A stretch of 64,000 bases of DNA from Zhengitettix transpicula (lineage: Eukaryota; Arthropoda; Insecta; Orthoptera; Tetrigidae), in NCBI GenBank assembly GCA_037074705.1, contig JAYJMR010000081.1, forward strand, positions 1-64,000, given 5' to 3'. How positions within the stretch are numbered: position 1 is the first letter of the stretch; each line of letters begins with the position of its first letter. Positions 51,300 to 61,021 of this stretch are shown in pieces. The position numbers and the translations under genes are program-made. The notes beneath the pieces were generated by a model that was not told where the DNA came from, made no database searches, and saw nothing but the letters and a program-made list of their open reading frames with translations.

Positions 51300-52241
51300 C
51301 TTGGTTGGTGAAATTCCAAACTTGTCTTCGAAACGTCGAAATATTGGGATATATTAATTAATATTAATGAATTAAGATTTTAGAAGTGCAGGTTTGACTA
51401 ATTTTTATAAAGAACGAGTCATTTATTATGAAATAAGACTTTGTTATTTGAAGATTCTTGGTTGGTGAAATTCCAAACTTGTCGTCGAAACGTCGAAATA
51501 TTACGATATATTAATTAATATTAATAGATTAAGATTTTAGAAGTGCAGGTTTGAGTAATTTTTATAAAGAACGAGTCATTTATTATGAAATAAGACTTTG
51601 TTATTTGAAGATTCTTGGTTGGTGAAATTCCAAACTTGTAGTCGAAACGTAGAAATATTACGATATATTAATTAATATTAATAGATTAAGATTTTAGAAG
51701 TGCAGGTTTGAGTAATTTTCATAAAGAACGTATCATTTATTATGAAATAAGACTTTGTTATTTGAAGATTCTTGGTTGGTGTAATTCCAAACTTGTCGTC
51801 GAAACGTCGAAATATTGGGATATATTAATTAATATTAATGAATTAAGATTTTAGAAGTGCAGGTTTGAGTAATTTTCATAAAGAACGTATCATTTATTAT
51901 GAAATAAGACTTTGTTATTTAAAGATTCTTGGTTGGTGAAATTCCAAACTTGTCATCGAAACGTCGAAATATTACGATATATTAATTAGTATTAATGGAT
52001 TAAGATTTTAGAAGTGCTGGTTTGAGTAATTTTTATAAAGAACGAGTCATTTATTAAGAAATAAGACTTTGTTATTTGAAGATTCTTGGTTGGTGAAATT
52101 CCAAACTTGTCTTCGAAACGTCGAAATATTGGGATATATTAATTAATATTAATGAATTAAGATTTTAGAAGTGCAGGTTTGACTAATTTTTATAAAGAAC
52201 GAGTCATTTATTATGAAATAAGACTTTGTTATTTGAAGATT
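50201..52241 (+). repeat. Higher-order unit E1 (13 monomers, 2041 bp)
   Basis: The order of variants in this unit repeats directly downstream at exactly 13 x 157 bases: GACTTTGATATT (50651 and 52692), TTATAATGAACGAGTTATT (50935 and 52976), TATTTGTGAATT (51210 and 53251) and CTTGTAGTCG with ACGTAGAAA (51631 and 53672). Its first seven monomers are also present at 57109-58207, so that part exists three times. Confidence 0.85.
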
Positions 52242-53880
52242 CTTGGTTGGTGAAAATCCAAACTTGTCTTCGAAACGTCGAAATATTGGGATATATTAAT
52301 TAATATTAATGAATTAAGATTTTAGAAGTGCAGGTTTGACTAATTTTTATAAAGAACGAGTCATTTATTATGAAATAAGACTTTGTTATTTGAAGATTCT
52401 TGGTTGGTGAAATTCCAAACTTGTCGTCGAAACGTCGAAATATTACGATATATTAATTAATATTAATAGATTAAGATTTTAGAAGTGCAGGTTTGAGTAA
52501 TTTTTATAAAGAACGAGTCATTTATTATGAAATAAGACTTTGTTATTTGAAGATTCTTGGTTGGTGAAATTCCAAACTTGTCTTCGAAACGTCGAAATAT
52601 TGGGATATATTAATTAATATTAATGAATTAAGATTTTAGAAGTGCAGGTTTGACTAATTTTTATAAAGAACGAGTCATTTATTATGAAATAAGACTTTGA
52701 TATTTGAAGATTCTTGGTTGGTGAAATTCCAAACTTGTCTTCGAAACGTCGAAATATTGGGATATATTAATTAATATTAATGAATTAAGATTTTAGAAGT
52801 GCAGGTTTGACTAATTTTTATAAAGAACGAGTCATTTATTATGAAATAAGACTTTGTTATTTGAAGATTCTTGGTTGGTGAAATTCCAAACTTGTCTTCG
52901 AAACGTCGAAATATTGGGATATATTAATTAATATTAATGAATTAAGATTTTAGAAGTGCAGGTTTGAGTAATTTTTATAATGAACGAGTTATTTATTATG
53001 AAATAAGACTTTGTTATTTAAAGATTCTTGGTTGGTGAAATTCCAAACTTGTCTTCGAAACGTCGAAATATTGGGATATATTAATTAATATTAATGAATT
53101 AAGATTTTAGAAGTGCAGGTTTGACTAATTTTTATAAAGAACGAGTCATTTATTATTAAATAAGACTTTGTTATTTGAAGATTCTTGGTTGGTGAAATTC
53201 CAAACTTGTCTTCGAAACGTCGAAATATTGGGATATATTAATTAATATTTGTGAATTAAGATTTTAGAAGTGCAGGTTTGACTAATTTTTATAAAGAACG
53301 AGTCATTTATTATGAAATAAGACTTTGTTATTTGAAGATTCTTGGTTGGTGAAATTCCAAACTTGTCTTCGAAACGTCGAAATATTGGGATATATTAATT
53401 AATATTAATGAATTAAGATTTTAGAAGTGCAGGTTTGACTAATTTTTATAAAGAACGAGTCATTTATTATGAAATAAGACTTTGTTATTTGAAGATTCTT
53501 GGTTGGTGAAATTCCAAACTTGTCGTCGAAACGTCGAAATATTACGATATATTAATTAATATTAATAGATTAAGATTTTAGAAGTGCAGGTTTGAGTAAT
53601 TTTTATAAAGAACGAGTCATTTATTATGAAATAAGACTTTGTTATTTGAAGATTCTTGGTTGGTGAAATTCCAAACTTGTAGTCGAAACGTAGAAATATT
53701 ACGATATATTAATTAATATTAATAGATTAAGATTTTAGAAGTGCAGGTTTGAGTAATTTTCATAAAGAACGTATCATTTATTATGAAATAAGACTTTGTT
53801 ATTTGAAGATTCTTGGTTGGTGTAATTCCAAACTTGTCGTCGAAACGTCGAAATATTGGGATATATTAATTAATATTAAT
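52242..53880 (+). repeat. Higher-order unit E2 (truncated second copy)
   Basis: This matches E1 at 2041 bp up to about 53880. In the last monomer (starting about 53812) the left half matches the monomer at 51771 (GGTGTAATTCC, GGG) and the right half the next one (TAATGGATTAAG, GCTGG, TTAAGAAATAAG). After the switch the offset to E1-derived sequence is 1884 bp, 12 monomers. One monomer was therefore removed by an exchange inside a monomer. Confidence 0.82.
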
Positions 53881-54910
53881 GGATTAAGATTTTAGAAGTG
53901 CTGGTTTGAGTAATTTTTATAAAGAACGAGTCATTTATTAAGAAATAAGACTTTGTTATTTGAAGATTCTTGGTTGGTGAAATTCCAAACTTGTCTTCGA
54001 AACGTCGAAATATTGGGATATATTAATAAATATTAATGAATTAAGATTTTAGAAGTGCAGGTTTGACTACTTTTTATAAAGAACGAGTCATTTATTATGA
54101 AATAAGACTTTGTTATTTGAAGATTCTTGGTTGGTGAAATTCCAAACTTGTCTTCGAAACGTCGAAATATTGGGATATATTAATTAATATTAATGAATTA
54201 AGATTTTAGAAGTGCAGGTTTGAATAATTTTTATAAAGAACGAGTCATTTATTATGAAATAAGACTTTGTTATTTGAAGATTCTTGGTTGGTGAAATTCC
54301 AAACTTGTCGTCGAAACGTCGAAATATTACGATATATTAATTAATATTAATAGATTAAGATTTTAGAAGTGTAGGTTTGAGTAATTTTTATAAAGAACGA
54401 GTCATTTATTATGAAATAAGACTTTGTTATTTGAAGATTCCTGGTTGGTGAAATTCCAAACTTGTCGTCGAAACGTCGAAATATTACGATAAATTAATTA
54501 ATATTAATAGATTAAGATTTTAGAAGTGCAGGTTTGACTAATTTTTATAAAGAACGTATCATTTATTATGAAATAAGACTTTGTTATTTGAAGATTCTTG
54601 GTTGGTGAAATTCCAAACTTGTCTTCGAAACGTCGAAATATTGGGATATATTAATTAATATTAATGAATTAAGATTTTAGAAGTGCAGGTTTGACTAATT
54701 TTTATAAAGAACGAGTCATTTATTATGAAATAAGACTTTGTTATTTGAAGATTCTTGGTTGGTGAAATTCCAAACTTGTCGTCGAAACGTCGAAATATTA
54801 CGATATATTAATTAATATTAATAGATTAAGATTTTAGAAGTGCAGGTTTGAGTAATTTTTATAAAGAACGAGTCATTTATTATGAAATAAGACTTTGTTA
54901 TTTGAAGATT

Positions 54911-55538
54911 CTTGGTTGGTGAAATTCCAAACTTGTCGTCGAAACGTCGAAATATTACGATATATTAATAAATATTAATAGATTAAGATTTTAGAAGTGC
55001 TGGTTTGAGTAATTTTTATAAAGAACGAGTCATTTATTATGAAATAAGACTTTGTTATTTGAAGATTCTTGGTTGGTGAAATTCCAAACTTGTCGTCGAA
55101 ACGTCGAAATATTACGATATATTAATTAATATTAATAGATTAAGATTTTAGAAGTGCAGGTTTGAGTAATTATCATAAAGTACGTATCATTTATTATGAA
55201 ATAAGACTTTGTTATTTGAAGATTCTTGGTTGGTGAAATTCCAAACTTGTCTTCGAAACGTCGAAATATTGGGATATATTAATTAATATTAATGAATTAA
55301 GATTTTAGAAGTGCAGGTTTGACTAATTTTTATAAAGAACGAGTCATTTATTATGAAATAAGACTTTGTTATTTGAAGATTCTTGGTTGGTGAAATTCCA
55401 AACTTGTCGTCGAAACGTCGAAATATTACGATATATTAATTAATATTAATAGATTAAGATTTTAGAAGTGCAGGTTTGACTAATTTTTATAAAGAACGAG
55501 TCATTTATTATGAAATAAGACTTTGTTATTTGAAGATT
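54911..55538 (+). repeat. Four-monomer unit, copy 1 (628 bp)
   Basis: Four monomers repeat directly at 628 bp. The private marker AATTATCATAAAGTACG occurs at 55169 and 55797. The order is ACG with TAATAAATATT and GCTGG, ACG with the marker, GTCTTCG/GAATT, then ACG with GACTAA. Confidence 0.88.
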
Positions 55539-56166
55539 CTTGGTTGGTGAAATTCCAAACTTGTCGTCGAAACGTCGAAATATTACGATATATTAATAAA
55601 TATTAATAGATTAAGATTTTAGAAGTGCTGGTTTGAGTAATTTTTATAAAGAACGAGTCATTTATTATGAAATAAGACTTTGTTATTTGAAGATTCTTGG
55701 TTGGTGAAATTCCAAACTTGTCGTCGAAACGTCGAAATATTACGATATATTAATTAATATTAATAGATTAAGATTTTAGAAGTGCAGGTTTGAGTAATTA
55801 TCATAAAGTACGTATCATTTATTATGAAATAAGACTTTGTTATTTGAAGATTCTTGGTTGGTGAAATTCCAAACTTGTCTTCGAAACGTCGAAATATTGG
55901 GATATATTAATTAATATTAATGAATTAAGATTTTAGAAGTGCAGGTTTGACTAATTTTTATAAAGAACGAGTCATTTATTATGAAATAAGACTTTGTTAT
56001 TTGAAGATTCTTGGTTGGTGAAATTCCAAACTTGTCGTCGAAACGTCGAAATATTACGATATATTAATTAATATTAATAGATTAAGATTTTAGAAGTGCA
56101 GGTTTGACTAATTTTTATAAAGAACGAGTCATTTATTATGAAATAAGACTTTGTTATTTGAAGATT
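55539..56166 (+). repeat. Four-monomer unit, copy 2 (628 bp)
   Basis: This is the direct second copy of 54911-55538; the two look identical by eye apart from at most isolated changes. It also forms the left end of the 6908-bp-spaced copy of 48639-51299. Confidence 0.87.
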
Positions 56167-58207
56167 CTTGGTTGGTGAAATTCCAAACTTGTCGTCGAAA
56201 CGTCGAAATATTACGATATATTAATTAATATTAATAGATTAAGATTTTAGAAGTGCAGGTTTGAGTAATTGTTATAAAGAACGAGTCATTTATTATGAAA
56301 TAAGACTTTGTTATTTGAAGATTCTTGGTTGGTGAAATTCCAAACTTGTCGTCGAAACGTCGAAATATTACGATATATTAATTAATATTAATAGATTAAG
56401 ATTTTAGAAGTGCAGGTTTGACCAATTTTTATAAAGAACGAGACTTTTATTATGAAATAAGACTTTGTTATTTGAAGATTCTTGGTTGGTGAAATTCCAA
56501 ACTTGTCTTCGAAACGTCGAAATATTGGGATATATTAATTAATATTAATGAATTAAGATTTTAGATGTGCAGGTTTGACTAATTTTTATAAAGAACGAGT
56601 CATTTATTATGAAATAAGACTTTGTTATTTGAAGATTCTTGGTTGGTGAAATTCCAAACTTGTCGTCGAAACGTCGAAATATTACGATATATTAATTAAT
56701 ATTAATAGATTAAGATTTTAGAAGTGCAGGTTTGAGTAATTTTTATAAAGAACGAGTCATTTATTATGAAATAAGACTTTGTTATTTGAAGATTCTTGGT
56801 TGGTGAAATTCCAAACTTGTCGTCGAAACGTCGAAATATTACGATATATTAATTAATATTAATATCTTAAGATTTTAGAAGTGCAGGTTTGACTAATTTT
56901 TATAAAGAACGTATCATTTATTATGAAATAAAACTATATTATTTGAAGATTCTTGGTTGGTGAAATTCCAAACTTGTCTTCGAAACGTCGAAATATTGGG
57001 ATATATTAATTAATATTAATGAATTAAGATTTTAGAAGTGCTGGTTTGAGTAATTTTTATAAAGAACGAGTCATTTATTATAAAATAAGACTTTGTTATT
57101 TGAAGATTCTTGGTTGGTGAAATTCCAAACTTGTCTTCGAAACGTCGAAATATTGGGATATATTAATTAATATTAATGAATTAAGATTTTAGAAGTGCAG
57201 GTTAGACTAATTTTTATAAAGAACGAGTCATTTATTATGAAATAAGACTTTGTTATTTGAAGATTCTTGGTTGGTGAAATTCCAAACTTGTCGTCGAAAC
57301 GTCGAAATATTACGATATATTAATTAATATTAATAGATTAAGATTTTAGAAGTGCAGGTTTGAGTAATTTTTATAAAGAACGAGTCATTTATTATGAAAT
57401 AAGACTTTGTTATTTGAAGATTCTTGGTTGGTGAAATTCCAAACTTGTCTTCGAAACGTCGAAATATTGGGATATATTAATTAATATTAATGAATTAAGA
57501 TTTTAGAAGTGCAGGTTTGACTAATTTTTATAAAGAACGAGTCATTTATTATGAAATAAGACTTTGATATTTGAAGATTCTTGGTTGGTGAAATTCCAAA
57601 CTTGTCTTCGAAACGTCGAAATTTTGGGATATATTAATTAATATTAATGAATTAAGATTTTAGAAGTGCAGGTTTGACTAATTTTTATAAAGAACGAGTC
57701 ATTTATTATGAAATAAGACTTTGTTATTTGAAGATTCTTGGTTGGTGAAATTCCAAACTTGTCTTCGAAACGTCGAAATATTGGGATATATTAATTAATA
57801 TTAATGAATTAAGATTTTAGAAGTGCAGGTTTGAGTAATTTTTATAAAGAACGAGTTATTTATTATGAAATAAGACTTTGTTATTTGAAGATTCTTGGTT
57901 GGTGAAATTCCAAACTTGTCTTCGAAACGTCGAAATATTGGGATATATTAATTAATATTAATGAATTAAGATTTTAGAAGTGCAGGTTTGACTAATTTTT
58001 ATAAAGAACGAGTCATTTATTATTAAATAAGACTTTGTTATTTGAAGATTCTTGGTTGGTGAAATTCCAAACTTGTCTTCGAAACGTCGAAATATTGGGA
58101 TATATTAATTAATATTTGTGAATTAAGATTTTAGAAGTGCAGGTTTGACTAATTTTTATAAAGAACGAGTCATTTATTATGAAATAAGACTTTGTTATTT
58201 GAAGATT
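55539..58207 (+). repeat. 17-monomer segment, copy 2 (offset 6908)
   Basis: This is the second copy of 48639-51299. Private changes include GACTTTTATTATG near 56442, TATCTTAAG near 56862, AAAACTATATTATT near 56931 and GTTAGACTAA near 57202. Homology ends at 58208, where the next monomer is ACG with TTCATAAAGTACG in place of GGG. Confidence 0.83.
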
Positions 58208-61021
58208 CTTGGTTGGTGAAATTCCAAACTTGTCTTCGAAACGTCGAAATATTACGATATATTAATTAATATTAATAGATTAAGATTTTAGAAGTGCAGG
58301 TTTGAGTAATTTTCATAAAGTACGTATCATTTATTATGAAATAAGACTTTGTTATTTGAAGATTCTTGGTTGGTGAAATTCCAAACTTGTCTTCGAAACG
58401 TCGAAATATTGGGATATATTAATTAATATTAATGAATTAAGATTTTAGAAGTGCAGGTTTGACTAATTTTTATAAAGAACGTATCATTTATTATGAAATA
58501 AGACTTTGTTATTTAAAGATTCTTGGTTGGTGAAATTCCAAACTTGTCTTCGAAAAGTCGAAATATTGGGATATATTAATAATTATTAATGAATTAAGAT
58601 TTTAGAAGTGCAGGTTTGACTAATTTTTATAAAGAACGAGTCATTTATTATGAAATAAGACTTTGTTATTTGAAGATTCTTGGTTGGTGAAATTCCAAAC
58701 TTGTCGTCGAAACGTCGAAATATTACGATATATTAATTAATATTAATAGATTAAGATTTTAGAAGTGCAGGTTTGAGTAATTTTTATAAAGAAAGAGTCA
58801 TTTATTATGAAATAAGACTTTGTTATTTGAAGATTCTTGGTTGGTGAAATTCCAAACTTGTCGTCGAAACGTCGAAATATTACGATATATTAATTAATAT
58901 TAATAGATTAAGATTTTAGAAGTGCTGGTTTGAGTAATTTTTATAAAGAACGAGTCATTTATTAAGAAATAAGACTTTGTTATTTGAAGATTCTTGGTTG
59001 GTGAAATTCCAAACTTGTCTTCGAAACGTCGAAATATTGGGACATATTAATTAATATTAATGAATTAAGATTTTAGAAGTGCAGGTTTGACTAATTTTTA
59101 TAAAGAACGAGTCATTTATTATGAAATAAGACTTTGTTATTTGAAGATTATTGGTTGGTGAAATTCCAAACTTGTCTTCGAAACGTCGAAATATTGGGAT
59201 ATATTAATTAATATTAATGAATTAAGATTTTTGTAGTGCAGGTTTGACTAATTTTTATAAAGAACGAGTCATTTATTATGAAATAAGACTTTGTTATTTG
59301 AAGATTCTTTGTTGGTGAAATTCCAAACTTGTCGTCGAAACGTCGAAATATTACGATATATTAATTAATATTAATAGATTAAGATTTTAGAAGTGCAGGT
59401 TTGAGTAATTTTCATAAAGTACGTATCATTTATTATGAAATAAGACTGTTATTTGAAGATTCTTGGTTGGTGAAATTCCAAACTTGTCTTCGAAACGTCG
59501 AAATATTGGGATATATTAATTAATATTAATGAATTAAGATTTTAGAAGTGCAGGTTTGACTAATTTTTATAAAGAACGAGTCATTTATTATGAAATAAGA
59601 CTTTGTTATTTGAAGATTCTTGGTTGGTGAAATTCCAAACTTGTCGTCGAAACGTCGAAATATTACGATATATTAATTAATATTAATAGATTAAGATTTT
59701 AGAAGTGCAGGTTTGACTAATTTTTATAAAGAACGAGTCATTTATTATGAAATAAGACTTTGTTATTTGAAGATTCTTGGTTGGTGAAATTCCAAACTTG
59801 TCGTTGAAACGTCGAAATATTACGATATATTAATTAATATTAATAGATTAAGATTTTAGAAGTGCAGGTTTGAGTAATTTTTATAAAGAACGAGTCATTT
59901 ATTATGAAATAAGACTTTGTTATTTGAAGATTCTTGGTTGGTGAAATTCCAAACTTGTCGTCGAAACGTCGAAATATTACGATATATTAATTAATATTAA
60001 TAGTTTAAGATTTTAGAAGTGCAGGTTTGACTAATTTTTATAAAGAACGAGTCATTTATTATGAAATAAGACTTTGTTATTTGAAGATTCTTGGTTGGTG
60101 AAATTCCAAACTTGTCTTCGAAACGTCGAAATATTGGGATATATTAATTAATATTAATGAATTAAGATTTTAGAAGTGCAGGTTTGACTAATTTTTATAA
60201 AGAACGAGTCATTTATTATGAAATAAGACCTTGTTATTTGAAGATTCTTGGTTGGTGAAATTCCAAACTTGTCGTCGAAACGTCGAAATATTACGATATA
60301 TTAATTAATATTAATAGATTAAGATTTTAGAAGTGCAGGTTTGAGTAATTTTTATAAAGAACGAGTCATTTATTATGAAATAAGACTTTGTTATTTGAAG
60401 ATTCTTGGTTGGTGAAATTCCAAACTTGTCGTCGAAACGTCGAAATATTACGATATATTAATTAATATTAATAGATTAAGATTTTTGAAGTGCAGGTTTG
60501 ACTAATTTTTATAAAGAACGTATCATTTATTATGAAATAAGACTTTGTTATTTGAAGATTCTTGGTTGGTGAAATTCCAAACTTGTCTTCGAAACGTCGA
60601 AATATTGGGATATATTAAATAATATTAATAAATTAAGATTTTAGAAGTGCTGGTTTGAGTAATTTTTATAAAGAACGAGACATTTATTATAAAATAAGAC
60701 TTTGTTATTTGAAGATTCTTGGTTGGTGAAATTCCAAACTTGTCTTCGAAACGTCGAAATATTGGGATATATTAATTAATATTAATGAATTAAGATTTTA
60801 GAAGTGCAGGTTTGACTAATTTTTATAAAGAACGAGTCATTTATTATGAAATAAGACTTTGTTATTTGAAGATTCTTGGTTGGTGAAATTCCAAACTTGT
60901 CGTCGAAACGTCGAAATATTACGATATATTAATTAATATTAATAGATTAAGATTTTAGAAGTGCAGGTTTGAGTAATTTTTTAAAGAACGAGTCATTTAT
61001 TATGAAATAAGACTTTGTTAT

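Larger units (their letters stand above)
41740..61021 (+). repeat. Zone V: mixed GTCTTCG/ATGAATT and ACG monomers
   Basis: Tails return to GAAGATT at 41740. Two classes intermix: GTCTTCG + GGG + TAATGAATTAAG + GACTAA, and GTCGTCG + ACG + TAATAGATTAAG + GAGTAA. A third with TAATGGATTAAG + GCTGG is common at 41.7-47.3 kb. TTTTCATAAAG with CGTATC marks a minor group. Zone IV-like monomers reappear at about 43.0-44.4 and 45.8-46.1 kb. The GTCTTCG class becomes more frequent to the right. The right edge is gradual. Confidence 0.78.
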
